Source: Pseudoalteromonas sp. P1-9 (lineage in GTDB: Bacteria > Pseudomonadota > Gammaproteobacteria > Enterobacterales > Alteromonadaceae). Taken from it: a DNA stretch of 64,000 nucleotides. This document shows, one piece after another, positions 17,395 through 26,204 of this stretch. The stretch's first letter is position 1, and each line of letters starts with the position of its first letter. Under the pieces are notes generated by a model. The model was not told the DNA's origin. It worked only from the letters and a program-made list of their open reading frames with translations, and did not search any database. The position numbers were made by a program, and so were the translations under genes. Location of the stretch: positions 34,339-98,338 of the forward strand of contig NZ_LKBD01000013.1 of NCBI RefSeq assembly GCF_001399975.1. Direction: 5' to 3'.

Positions 17395-17704
17395 AAACGT
17401 CCATAATTTGACATGTAAACAACAGTTTAAGCAACTATTGTGCCTTATATTAGTGTTTTTGGAATTGTGAGTGAATTGTTATCAGATACGGGAGTTCAGG
17501 CATTAACCACGCTGTTGCGAGTAATGGCACAAAAGATAGCCCGTTTTGTAAATAAGCAATGAAAGGTGCTTTGCAGACAACTCCACGAGTAAGTGCGACT
17601 TATTTTTTACCAACAAGGATTATTTTACTTTTTTGAATAGTTTTGTGCTTTAAGCTGGTCTATCACCATACAATTTAAGATGAAGATGGTTGGGTGCACA
17701 ATTT
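17395..17704. other. Intergenic stretch between divergent genes
   Basis: A 310-base gap that must hold promoters for the coiled-coil protein and the DUF417 gene. I see no clear promoter, repeat, RNA or small gene. Confidence 0.4.
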
Positions 17705-18553
17705 ATGAAAGAGAGCAGCAATAAAGTAATTGTTGGCGCGTTGCTTGGCATTTCAGGTTTATTAATGGCGATCAGTACCTTGCTGATTGGGCAAGATGTT
17801 AGTTTACAGCGCGTGCTAGATTTTTATTTACTTGATAGTGTGATGAGTTCGCAATATGCAAGTTTGCTAGCGGGTTTTACATTTTTGGGAATGGCTATTA
17901 TTGCTATGTTGAGTATAAAAAAGCGTAAATACCAAGGTGTTTTATCTGCTTTTTTACTCGTTATTAGCATAGTACCGTTACTCACGTTACTGGACAGTAG
18001 TCGTTGGATTGCCGATTTAGGTGGTTTTCCTGCTATTGGTTCTGGCCAGGGGATTATTAAATACTTCGCGTTACTGGCACTCGCCATTCACTTTCTTTAC
18101 GCTGAGAAAATGACAATACGCCAACAACAATGGGTGCAACTATTCCCCGTTGTTTTAGTTTTGTTATGGATTGGAGGCATGAAGTTTACTGAGATAGAAG
18201 CACAAGGCATTGAAGATCTGGTTCGCTCGTCGCCATTAATGAGTTGGATGTATCATCTTTGGTCTGTGCAAACAGCGTCAAACCTGATTGGTATTTACGA
18301 TTTGATTGCGCTCGGCTTGCTGGTTTTATCAGTATACTTCCAGCGCGTATTGTGGCTTGGTATTTTAATGGCTGGGGCAGTCATGCTGACCACCCAAACA
18401 TTCCTGTTTACATGGCCTCCAGCGCTATCAAGCGATACAGTACTTAGCTCAGGCGGGCAGTTTTTGATTAAAGATCTGTGGTTTGTTGCTAACTTGGTGC
18501 TGTTTACGTGTTTGGCAATTAAGCAATCAAAACAAGCACAATTGAGAGATTAA
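17705..18553 (+). CDS. DUF417-family membrane protein (YkgB/RclC-like), long form
   Basis: About eight hydrophobic helices over 282 residues. The stretch GGMKFTEIEAQGIEDLVRSSPLMSWMY is the DUF417 signature, placed about 150 residues in, so this form carries extra N-terminal helices absent from the roughly 190-residue YkgB/RclC proteins. RclC belongs to a reactive-chlorine response in E. coli; whether that holds here is unknown. The start is set at the ATG at 17705; an in-frame TTG at 17690 would add five residues. A hairpin follows at 18589-18631. Confidence 0.75.
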   Translation: MKESSNKVIVGALLGISGLLMAISTLLIGQDVSLQRVLDFYLLDSVMSSQYASLLAGFTFLGMAIIAMLSIKKRKYQGVLSAFLLVISIVPLLTLLDSSRWIADLGGFPAIGSGQGIIKYFALLALAIHFLYAEKMTIRQQQWVQLFPVVLVLLWIGGMKFTEIEAQGIEDLVRSSPLMSWMYHLWSVQTASNLIGIYDLIALGLLVLSVYFQRVLWLGILMAGAVMLTTQTFLFTWPPALSSDTVLSSGGQFLIKDLWFVANLVLFTCLAIKQSKQAQLRD

Positions 18554-18588
18554 TTGTTCGCTAAATCCACTCATTTATTTGCGTGTTA

Positions 18589-18631
18589 CTCGCATTACCT
18601 GTATCAATTTTGATTTAGGTAATGTGAGTTT
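18589..18631 (+). terminator. Hairpin after the DUF417 gene
   Basis: CTCGCATTACCT pairs with AGGTAATGTGAG (one mismatch) across a 16-base loop and is followed by TTT. It is a likely but weak terminator. Confidence 0.45.
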
Positions 18632-18710
18632 ACTTACCTTCATTTATACCTGTTAGTTACTTCCACATACGTTATTTTTGACGCGCAAAAAATAATTGCT
18701 TGTTATTTTT

Positions 18711-18725
18711 TAGACGATCGGTCTA
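18711..18725 (+). promoter_or_regulatory. TetR operator 1 (TAGAC-N5-GTCTA)
   Basis: TAGACGATCGGTCTA is a dyad with five-base arms and lies 10 bases before the TetR start codon. The same arms recur at 19386-19400 ahead of acuI, which suggests autoregulation plus control of acuI. Confidence 0.75.
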
Positions 18726-18735
18726 TAATCGATTC

Positions 18736-19368
18736 ATGACAGATAAAACACCACAACCTCGCAAGCGAGGACGGCCGAAGAAAAGTGAGCGAGCTCACCT
18801 CGACACACGCGCTGAATTAATCCAAAGTGGTTTGGCGCACTTTACAGAGTTTGGCTTTGTGGCGTCAGGCATTGATATGATCCTGAAAAAAACAGGCACA
18901 CCGAAAGGTTCTTTCTATTATTATTTTGACAGTAAAGAGGCGTTTGGTAAGGCAGTAATTGACAATTACGCTAGGTTTTTTGCTAAGCGATTAGATGGTT
19001 GTTTGCTTGAACATTCGGTTGACCCAGTAACGCGAATTACTCAGTTTGTCGCGCTATCTAAACAAGGGTTGGTTAAGCATCAATTTACGCGTGGTTGCCT
19101 CGTTGGTAACTTAGGCCAAGAAGTCGATCTGTTACCTGAAACGTTTCGTGCTTTACTGCTGGCTATTTTTACCGAATGGCAAGATAAGCTGGCGGTGTGT
19201 TTAAAAGAGGCGCAACAGCAAGGGCTTTGCGATAAAAGCAAAGATCCACATGCCTTAGCTGAATTTTTCTGGGTTGGTTGGGAAGGCGCTGTGAGTCGAG
19301 CTAAATTAGCGCAGTCGACTAAACCACTCGATAGTTATTTAAATCACTTTTTAATGTTGCTGAAATAA
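18736..19368 (+). CDS. TetR-family repressor, AcuR-like
   Basis: A 210-residue TetR protein. A basic N-terminus (RKRGRPKKSERAH) precedes the helix-turn-helix with SGIDMILKKTGTPKGSFYYYFDSKEAFG, and the rest is a helical ligand-binding domain with RGCLVGNLGQE. The start at 18736 leaves operator 1 outside the coding region; a longer frame would run through the operator. It is followed by acuI, the arrangement of the AcuR-AcuI systems that respond to acrylate or DMSP breakdown. The ligand is inferred from that neighbour. Confidence 0.85.
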   Translation: MTDKTPQPRKRGRPKKSERAHLDTRAELIQSGLAHFTEFGFVASGIDMILKKTGTPKGSFYYYFDSKEAFGKAVIDNYARFFAKRLDGCLLEHSVDPVTRITQFVALSKQGLVKHQFTRGCLVGNLGQEVDLLPETFRALLLAIFTEWQDKLAVCLKEAQQQGLCDKSKDPHALAEFFWVGWEGAVSRAKLAQSTKPLDSYLNHFLMLLK

Positions 19369-19385
19369 AATTTTTTATAATTTAA

Positions 19386-19400
19386 TAGACGACCAGTCTA
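19386..19400 (+). promoter_or_regulatory. TetR operator 2 (TAGAC-N5-GTCTA)
   Basis: TAGACGACCAGTCTA has the same arms as operator 1 and lies directly upstream of the acuI ribosome site, so a bound repressor would block acuI transcription. Confidence 0.75.
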
Positions 19401-19418
19401 TATTTGGAGGTAAGACCG

Positions 19419-20399
19419 ATGAAAGCAGTGCTAATTGAAAAAGATGAACAAGGTTATCGTGCAGCCTTACAAGAACTTGAACCGAACTTTTTACAAGGTG
19501 GAGACGTCGTCGTTGATGTTGCCTACAGCACGTTAAATTACAAAGATGCGCTTGCCATTACAGGTAAAGGCCCAGTTGTTAGGCAGTTTCCGTTGATCCC
19601 AGGCATTGATTTAGTGGGGACTGTGGTAGAAAGTGACAGCGAAAAGTTTAAAGCGGGCGATAAGGTATTGCTAAATGGCTTTGGTGTTGGCGAGCAATAT
19701 CATGGTGGTCTTGCGCAAAGAGCCTGCGTTAAAAGTGATTGGTTAATTCACCTGCCGCCACACATCACACCCTTTCAAGCGATGGCAATTGGCACAGCTG
19801 GTTATACGGCGATGTTATGTATTATTGCGCTTGAAAAACAAGGGATTACTCCAGGTTCTGGAAAAATCTTAGTAACAGGCGCAAATGGTGGGGTGGGCAG
19901 CTTTGCCATTTCATTGTTAGCAAAATTGGGCTATCACGTGGTTGCTTCAACAGGGCGCGTGTCAGAGGCTGAATACCTTATTAAGTTGGGCGCAAAAGAT
20001 GTTATCGACCGCAATACCTTGTCTGAGCCAGGTCGACCATTAGGTAAATCGTTGTGGGCAGGTGCCATTGATTCGGTTGGTAGTCATACGTTAGCAAATG
20101 TATGTGCTCAAATGGAGTATGGTGGTTCAGTCGCGGCATGCGGACTGGCACAAGGGATGGATTTTCCGGCAACCGTTGCGCCATTTATTTTACGTGGTGT
20201 GAACTTGCTTGGTATTGATAGTGTAATGAGGCCAATTCCAGATCGTGAAGCTGCTTGGCAAAAGTTGGCGCAGTTGATTGATGACACCATGTTAAATGAT
20301 ATCGCAACGACCATTTCACTGTCACAAGTAGTCGAAGTATCAAATGATTTATTGGCTGGTAAGGTGCAAGGTCGAGTCGTCGTTGACCTAGCGCTTTAA
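19419..20399 (+). CDS. acuI: Acrylyl-CoA reductase AcuI/YhdH (zinc-independent MDR family)
   Basis: NADPH-dependent reductase of the quinone-oxidoreductase branch of the medium-chain dehydrogenases; the AcuI/YhdH group reduces toxic acryloyl-CoA to propionyl-CoA. Visible features are STLNYKDALAITGKGPVVR near the N-terminus, the Rossmann motif TGANGGVGSFAISLLAKLG (about 150-170) and ASTGR. Length is 326 residues. GGAGG at 19406-19410 sets the start at 19419. A TetR gene with a matching operator precedes it. No DMSP lyase or propionate genes lie nearby, so the acrylate source is not in the window. Confidence 0.88.
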   Translation: MKAVLIEKDEQGYRAALQELEPNFLQGGDVVVDVAYSTLNYKDALAITGKGPVVRQFPLIPGIDLVGTVVESDSEKFKAGDKVLLNGFGVGEQYHGGLAQRACVKSDWLIHLPPHITPFQAMAIGTAGYTAMLCIIALEKQGITPGSGKILVTGANGGVGSFAISLLAKLGYHVVASTGRVSEAEYLIKLGAKDVIDRNTLSEPGRPLGKSLWAGAIDSVGSHTLANVCAQMEYGGSVAACGLAQGMDFPATVAPFILRGVNLLGIDSVMRPIPDREAAWQKLAQLIDDTMLNDIATTISLSQVVEVSNDLLAGKVQGRVVVDLAL

Positions 20400-20409
20400 A
20401 ACTGATGGC

Positions 20410-20447
20410 AAAAACGGTCGCCTGAAAAGCATAGGTAACCGTTTTTT
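20410..20447. terminator. Terminator between acuI and the HxlR gene
   Basis: AAAAACGGT pairs with ACCGTTTTT and continues into a T run, between two converging genes. Confidence 0.75.
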
Positions 20448-20479
20448 ATTTATTCTTTTTAAGAAAGCAGCTTTATCGA

Positions 20480-20836
20480 CTAGTTATGGTTTTGATTCTG
20501 CTGTGCGTCAATGTCTTCTTGAAGCGCGGAAATTTGTGCTAATACCCCAACAAATTTTTCGCCAAACTCAGTAATTGTGTATTCCACGCGAGGAGGAATT
20601 TCGTTGTATTCAACTTTATCTAAAATGCCAAAATCAACATTACGCTTTAGGCATTGATTTAGCACTTTGGTCGACAGTCCATCCACACTGCGAACCATTT
20701 CACCGGGTCGATTAATGCCATTTTCGAGTAAGTGGTAAACGGTTAGCGACCATTTACAGCCAAATATTGTTTCAACCATGCGTGCACTTGTTTGCGGTGC
20801 CATTTTTCGTGTAAAAAACTTTTCTTGTGATTTCAT
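20480..20836 (-). CDS. HxlR-family winged-helix regulator
   Basis: A 118-residue protein with the HxlR pattern IFGCKWSLTVYHLLENGINRPGEM, LSTKVLNQCLKRN and VEYTITEFGEKF. Many HxlR proteins sense electrophiles or oxidants through a cysteine near the N-terminus; Cys27 (FGCKW) is a candidate. It is divergent from the SDR-cupin genes, and the 103-base gap contains several GTAC sites. Repression of that pair is inferred. Confidence 0.85.
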   Translation of the reverse strand: MKSQEKFFTRKMAPQTSARMVETIFGCKWSLTVYHLLENGINRPGEMVRSVDGLSTKVLNQCLKRNVDFGILDKVEYNEIPPRVEYTITEFGEKFVGVLAQISALQEDIDAQQNQNHN

Positions 20837-20842
20837 AAAGAT

Positions 20843-20875
20843 GTACCAAAAAGTACCTACCTAACCAAATTGTAC
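20843..20875. promoter_or_regulatory. Cluster of GTAC half-sites, putative HxlR operator
   Basis: GTAC occurs at 20843, 20853 and 20872. GTACcaaaaaGTAC forms a ten-base-period pair and AAGTAC...GTACTT forms a wider dyad. It begins seven bases from the HxlR start in a divergent promoter. Confidence 0.5.
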
Positions 20876-20939
20876 TTACTATTCAGCTACCTACAGATGC
20901 TTTTAATATTACCACGAGTTTAATTATAGGAAGAAGAAT

Positions 20940-21698
20940 ATGACAAATTTTAATTATCAGCGTGCTTTGGTTATTGGTGGTTCGAGTGGCATTGGTTTTG
21001 AAGCGGCAAAGCAGCTGCTTAAAGCGGGCGTATCGGTTTCGATTATTGGTAATAATGGGAAAAAGCTAGATGACGCGGTAAATGTACTTTCTAACTATGG
21101 TGAAGTAAATGGTATTCAATTGAACCTTTATGATGAAGCAGCCGTAACACAATTTATTGAGCGCCTTGAGGGTAATTATGGTTATTTAGTGAATGCCGCT
21201 GGGTATTTTAGCCCTAAACCTTTTTTAGCGCACTCAATTGCGGATTATGAAAAGTATCACGCCCTGAATAAAGCAACATTTATGCTGACACAAGCTGTGG
21301 CAAAGGGCATGATTTCATTAGGTGGAGGTAGCATTGTTAACATTGGTTCGATGTGGGCAAAACAGGCAATTGCCGCAACGCCTTCATCAGCGTATTCAAT
21401 GGCGAAAGCTGGGCTGCATGCATTAACGCAACACCTTGCAATGGAATTAGCAGCGCATAATATTCGAGTCAATGCAGTTTCACCAGCCGTTGTGAACACA
21501 CCCATTTATCAGCATTTCATTGAAAAGGATGAGGTTGATACTGTACTTAAAAGCTTTGATGATTTTCACCCGATTGGTCGAGTAGGGTCGCCAAAGGATG
21601 TTGCTAATAGCATCACCTTTTTATTGTCAGAACAAGCAAGCTGGGTAACGGGTGCAATTTGGGATGTTGATGGCGGCGTGATAGCAGGTCGAAATTAA
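20940..21698 (+). CDS. Short-chain dehydrogenase/reductase (SDR)
   Basis: A 252-residue classical SDR. GGSSGIG (13-19) binds the cofactor, NAAG-type NAAGYFSP lies near 83, and the catalytic Ser/Tyr/Lys are in SMWAKQ..., then SAYSMAKAG. The C-terminal [11 protein letters not shown] is typical. AGGAAGAAG precedes the ATG. It is divergent from the HxlR regulator and followed by a cupin 41 bases on. The substrate is unknown. Confidence 0.88.
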   Translation: MTNFNYQRALVIGGSSGIGFEAAKQLLKAGVSVSIIGNNGKKLDDAVNVLSNYGEVNGIQLNLYDEAAVTQFIERLEGNYGYLVNAAGYFSPKPFLAHSIADYEKYHALNKATFMLTQAVAKGMISLGGGSIVNIGSMWAKQAIAATPSSAYSMAKAGLHALTQHLAMELAAHNIRVNAVSPAVVNTPIYQHFIEKDEVDTVLKSFDDFHPIGRVGSPKDVANSITFLLSEQASWVTGAIWDVDGGVIAGRN

Positions 21699-21739
21699 GG
21701 TATACACGCGCCTAGTGTGAGGCGCTTTGGGGTAATTTA

Positions 21740-22393
21740 ATGATTAATATGAATTTTGCACAAAGGGTTGTGATAAATACATCCGAGCTTGACTGGGTTT
21801 CGAGCCCTGCTAATGGCGTATTAAGAAAACCATTAGAACGCGAAGCGAAAGAGTCAGGTCATACGACAAGTGTTGTTCAGTACGGCCCAAATACGGCGTT
21901 TGCAACACACCCACACCCCAAAGGCGAAGAGATTTTTGTGTTAGAAGGTGTTTTTTCGGATGAGCATGGTGATTACCCTGCGGGCACTTATTTACGCAAC
22001 CCACCAGGTAGTTCTCACGCGCCCTTTAGCAAAGATGGTTGTATTATTTTGGTAAAACTCAATCAATTCTCTTCAGGGGATACTGAGTTGGTCAGAATAA
22101 ATACATGTGAGGCCAATTGGCTTGCGGGACATGGTGGATTAGAAGTGATGCCGCTTCATGATTTTGAGCATGAACATGTGGCGCTGGTGAAATGGCCTAA
22201 AGGTGAGGTTTTCCAACCGCATACTCATTTCGGTGGGGAGGAAATTTTTGTGTTATCGGGAGAATTTATTGATGAACTTGGCAGGTATCCGAAAGGAACC
22301 TGGCTAAGAAATCCACATATGAGTATACATCATCCTTACGTTGAACAGGAAACCGTAATCCTTGTAAAAACGGGACACCTACCGATTGCCTAA
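21740..22393 (+). CDS. Bicupin protein (ChrR-like cupin)
   Basis: A 217-residue protein with two cupin units. Each has a metal-binding pattern, THPHPKGEEIFVLEGVFSDEHGDYPAGTYLRNPPGSSH (about residues 54-90) and PHTHFGGEEIFVLSGEFIDELGRYPKGTWLRNP (about 160-195). These match the ChrR/anti-sigma cupin type, without the N-terminal anti-sigma domain. It is downstream of the SDR and probably co-transcribed under the HxlR regulator; a role in detoxification of reactive compounds is a guess. Confidence 0.8.
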   Translation: MINMNFAQRVVINTSELDWVSSPANGVLRKPLEREAKESGHTTSVVQYGPNTAFATHPHPKGEEIFVLEGVFSDEHGDYPAGTYLRNPPGSSHAPFSKDGCIILVKLNQFSSGDTELVRINTCEANWLAGHGGLEVMPLHDFEHEHVALVKWPKGEVFQPHTHFGGEEIFVLSGEFIDELGRYPKGTWLRNPHMSIHHPYVEQETVILVKTGHLPIA

Positions 22394-22410
22394 AGTTTTA
22401 TATTGAAAAC

Positions 22411-22447
22411 AAAACGGTTACCTTTAAATACAAAGGTAACCGTTTTT
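22411..22447. terminator. Strong bidirectional terminator
   Basis: ACGGTTACCTTT pairs perfectly with AAAGGTAACCGT across six bases, flanked by A and T tracts, between the cupin and the M43 protease genes, which converge. Confidence 0.9.
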
Positions 22448-22514
22448 AGTTATGATTTATAAAAGCTATTTACAGCTCACTTGGCCTTTTTATGCGTAAA
22501 GTGAGCGCAAATCA

Positions 22515-25500
22515 TTACTGACAGCTTGGCGCATCGTATTCTACTTTTATGGTTGCACCTTCTGCGCCGCCTGTGACTTTCATATATGACCAGTATTCAC
22601 TCCCCGCAGCGGTACTAAAACATAACGATGTTTCACCACTTGCAGCTCCTTGGTTATCACTTTCGCTTGGCCAGCCACCATTTTTGTAGAACACATTGAG
22701 CATGCCGGTACCGTGGCCTGCTGTAATGGTTAGTGTATCGTGGTTACTGGCATCTGCGAGACTAAACCACATGGTGCTATTGGCACCTAAACAAGTTGCC
22801 TTACCATTTTCTAAGCGACCAGATGTTACAGGTGACTGTACTGCACATGCGTTGTCTAAAATTGGCGTAATCGGTTCTGAAATTGATACTGTGTAGTCTT
22901 CCACTTCACCATCACCAATAGCGCCGCAGGCAGATGTCGCTGCACCATTATATTTCATAATGACACGCATGCGCGTGGTGATGCCACTTGCACTAGCTGG
23001 GATTGCCAGATCAGTGGTCACTGTGTTTTTGCCCGACAGATTGGCGATGACTTGTTCGGATTGTTCAAACGTACCATTTTGGTTGAAATCAATATAGGCA
23101 GTCCAATGCTCGGTGTAATTGCCCCCAGCTGTTAGCGCAACCGAGTTATTACCGACAATTAGTGGCATGGAAATGCCTGTGAAATCGCCATATCCCTCTT
23201 TTGCACTACTGTGGGTTGTGCCTGCTAAGGTGATTGATTCAATCCATTCATAATTGGTATTACCCGATGCATCGCAATAGCCTATATCAGTGATAATTGC
23301 CGACGTAGTTGCGCTGGTGGATTCACCTAAATTATCTGTTGCGGTTAGAGTAACTGTGTAGTTGCCAATCTGCGAATAGGTATGGGTAATAGTTTCACCT
23401 GTTTTGGTGGTGCCATCACCTAATTGCCATTCAAAGCGCGTAATTTCACCATCATCTGAAGAGCCAGCAGCAGAGAAAGTGACAGATTCACCAAGCTGTG
23501 CGGTGACTGAATCAGAAATCACTACGATAGGTGCTTTGTTGGTGTCGTTAATTGTTACCCTAGTAGTATCGCTTGCAGTATTGCCGTCGTTATCTGTTAC
23601 GGTCAGAGTCACGGTGTATTCACCGACTTGCGCATAAGTATGATTTACTGTCTCACCAGTTGCTTGGTTACCGTCTCCTAAATCCCATTGATAGCTGACA
23701 ATGGTGCCGTCACTGTCACTGGAACCATTACTAATTAGGGTTACACTTTCACCAATTTGCGCGCTGTAGTCACCGTTCGCTTCAGCGATAGGTAAAGTTG
23801 CGTTGGCAGCGCGTTCATAATACGCTCGTAAAGTTACGCCGCTATAATCCAAGAAGGGATCTATCATCACATTAAGTGTGCCACCGCCAGCTGGCAGCTC
23901 GCAATATTCACTGTGTCTGGGTGCACTAAAAGGACCGCAGTCAAAGGTACTGGTTGTTGGTATTGCATCAACACTTACGTACATATCAGGATCGCCCTGA
24001 TAGCCGCCAGGTAATACTACAACGGTACGAATTGCATCGTCTGGAATGGTAAACTGATATCCCTTAACCGCATCCCCTTTATTCGCTGAGAGGTTGGTTT
24101 CTTCTGTTAAAAATATACGTTCGCAATTATTGCAAAGGGTTGCGTCATCGACAGCAATAACTTGTAAACGTGCATTAGTGTATGCAGTAAAGGCATCAAC
24201 CGTGCTGTGGTAAGTCGCATTAACTGATGGCGCTGACACAGTGACTAACTCGGGTACACCTGCTGATTTAAATGAAATAAAATCGGCATTCCACTTATCA
24301 CCATTTTTTGTTGGTGCACTTCCACGAGATACATATAAATCAGGGTCTTCAGTGTACCCGTCTAAGTAAAAAGCAACGGCTTCAGTGCCTTGGGGAATGG
24401 TCACTTCAAAATTATCTGACTCACCTTTGTTGGCTGACAAGTTGTCAAACGACTCTAGAGTGTTACCTTCAGGGGCAATATCTAAACCACTGCCATCCCA
24501 ATAATGTTCATCGCTAGAAGTGTATTCTTCAAGGCCTGTTGCGATAAGGTTTTCGTTACTCCATAGGCTTTTTCGTGCCGGACCATGAAGTGCGGCTGTC
24601 ATGCGCTGAACCTGCCCTTTAGTAAACATGGCGTAGTTGTCAGAATAGTGCATGAAGTTTTCGGTATTTGTCTTTTGACCTAAACAGTTAAGTGCATTGT
24701 TTTGTAAGATGCTGCTACTCATTTGTGGTGTATCACAGTTGTTGTCGCCGGTGGCGGCACAAAATGCTTCTTGATGCACAGAACACACATCACCATCAAA
24801 AGTGTGTGGCAAATTGAGCCAGTGGCCAAATTCGTGGGTTAATACTGAGCGAAAGTTTTCACCTGTGTTGCTGCCAAGGTAATTACCATTATAAACAACA
24901 CGTGCAAGTCCATTTTCAGACATCGACAAGCTTGGGTACCAGGCGACACCGGAACTTGTTGTGCCGCCGTCTGCATAGAGATCTTGCTGGACATAAATGT
25001 TCATGTATTTAAAATTATCCCACGCATCGGCCGCAATTTGGTCGTCAACACCTGAGCCATTACCATACCCTGATTTATTTGCGTAGCGAACAATGCCGTT
25101 TGTTGCATTACCATTTGGATCTTTTTTGGCAAGTACAAACTCAATGTTCAGATTTTCTCTAATTGCTTGGAAAAGCGGGTCGATAGGACCATCTTGTGTG
25201 TTTGTGCCTAAAAAATCTTCATTACTTTTATTGAGCGCATCAATGATTTTTTCTTCGGTTAAACAATTGCTAGTTTCATCGGTACAGTTATAGGTATCGC
25301 CATAAACATGAACCACTACAGGAATATAATAGCGGCCTGGTACGCCATTTCCTGCAGCCACAACCGAAGCGAGGTTTTGATTAACAGCACTTGGGTGTAA
25401 TTGTTTTAGCTGCGCGAAAGTCGCATATTGCGCTTTGTTTAGTTTTTGCAGTGCACGCCAGTCTTGGTGGTTATCGTCGGTGCCACATATATGGGCAGCT

Positions 25501-25631
25501 GTTTTTTTATTATCAAATAAAAGTTGTTGTGTTTGTGTTGAAGGTAGTTGAATTGAGCCAGCAAAAGCGGCACTTGTGGGTAAAGTGAGCGCTAACGACA
25601 ATAACGCCATACATTTATTTTTATTAAACAT
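22515..25631 (-). CDS. Large secreted M43-family zinc metalloprotease with PPC, PKD and GEVED domains
   Basis: Extracellular protease of 1038 residues. Layout: signal peptide (1-24), catalytic domain with H266EFGHWLNLPH276, two PPC-like domains (about 395-495 and 510-610, each with NLSANKG and DPDLYVS-type strands), two PKD domains (about 618-697 and 700-780, each with a YQWDLGDG or FEWQLGDG motif), a GEVED domain (about 785-930), and a C-terminal cysteine-containing beta domain. The accessory domains suggest binding to polymers or surfaces. Many cysteines fit secretion through the periplasm with disulfide formation. It is a single gene, suited to degrading marine protein. Confidence 0.9.
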   Translation of the reverse strand: MFNKNKCMALLSLALTLPTSAAFAGSIQLPSTQTQQLLFDNKKTAAHICGTDDNHQDWRALQKLNKAQYATFAQLKQLHPSAVNQNLASVVAAGNGVPGRYYIPVVVHVYGDTYNCTDETSNCLTEEKIIDALNKSNEDFLGTNTQDGPIDPLFQAIRENLNIEFVLAKKDPNGNATNGIVRYANKSGYGNGSGVDDQIAADAWDNFKYMNIYVQQDLYADGGTTSSGVAWYPSLSMSENGLARVVYNGNYLGSNTGENFRSVLTHEFGHWLNLPHTFDGDVCSVHQEAFCAATGDNNCDTPQMSSSILQNNALNCLGQKTNTENFMHYSDNYAMFTKGQVQRMTAALHGPARKSLWSNENLIATGLEEYTSSDEHYWDGSGLDIAPEGNTLESFDNLSANKGESDNFEVTIPQGTEAVAFYLDGYTEDPDLYVSRGSAPTKNGDKWNADFISFKSAGVPELVTVSAPSVNATYHSTVDAFTAYTNARLQVIAVDDATLCNNCERIFLTEETNLSANKGDAVKGYQFTIPDDAIRTVVVLPGGYQGDPDMYVSVDAIPTTSTFDCGPFSAPRHSEYCELPAGGGTLNVMIDPFLDYSGVTLRAYYERAANATLPIAEANGDYSAQIGESVTLISNGSSDSDGTIVSYQWDLGDGNQATGETVNHTYAQVGEYTVTLTVTDNDGNTASDTTRVTINDTNKAPIVVISDSVTAQLGESVTFSAAGSSDDGEITRFEWQLGDGTTKTGETITHTYSQIGNYTVTLTATDNLGESTSATTSAIITDIGYCDASGNTNYEWIESITLAGTTHSSAKEGYGDFTGISMPLIVGNNSVALTAGGNYTEHWTAYIDFNQNGTFEQSEQVIANLSGKNTVTTDLAIPASASGITTRMRVIMKYNGAATSACGAIGDGEVEDYTVSISEPITPILDNACAVQSPVTSGRLENGKATCLGANSTMWFSLADASNHDTLTITAGHGTGMLNVFYKNGGWPSESDNQGAASGETSLCFSTAAGSEYWSYMKVTGGAEGATIKVEYDAPSCQ

Positions 25632-25744
25632 TTGATTTCCCTTGCACTCTATCTTGAGTACTTATTCGTTGCTTTTAAAGAATGTATTAACCTGAATTCA
25701 TAAAATCCCTACTGCATTGATTAATCATTATCCAATTGATTTGC

Positions 25745-25761
25745 GTGTATACAATATACAC
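25745..25761 (-). promoter_or_regulatory. Dyad GTGTATA-CAA-TATACAC
   Basis: Seven-base perfect arms around a 3-base centre, about 115 bases upstream of the M43 protease ATG. It looks like a regulator site, but no factor can be named. Confidence 0.35.
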
Positions 25762-26149
25762 AAAACGCATTAATTAAAAGGTTGTTTTCAAAATTTTTAC
25801 ATAAAATATACAAAATGATGGGTTTTTACCGTATTAATTTAAGCTGGCCTTAGCGCATATTTTGATGCTATCTGCTCGTAAAACTTGAGAGCATAACCTT
25901 TAGTAGGTCAATTTAATTAAGTTAGGTTATGCGAAAGGCTGAGATAAACCAAAGGTATAAGCACTCGTGCGGCATCTGTTAGCTGGGCAAAATGAGAGTC
26001 TGTTTACATGCTCAACAGTGTTATTTGGTTATAGATAATTGCTCTCGGGTTGGCAGTTCTTAATAAAAGGCGGCTGGCCTATCACACATCAATAGTCTGT
26101 TGTTACCTTAAAATCATAGTGAGAATACGCATTAGCGATAAAGCGAATC

Positions 26150-26181
26150 AAACTGGCATTAAGATATTTTAATGCCAGTTT
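26150..26181 (-). terminator. Hairpin after the LysR gene
   Basis: A perfect 13-bp stem, AAACTGGCATTAA with TTAATGCCAGTTT, lies about 25 bases past the LysR stop on its strand. The T tract is short, so terminator strength is uncertain. Confidence 0.6.
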
Positions 26182-26204
26182 ATCCTTGTTTCTTGCTGCT
26201 TTTA

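Larger units (their letters stand above)
25632..26204. other. Long gene-free stretch upstream of the M43 protease
   Basis: 573 bases with no plausible gene. It contains a 7-bp dyad at 25745-25761 and a hairpin at 26150-26181; the remaining part is AT-rich with stops in all frames. Confidence 0.5.
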
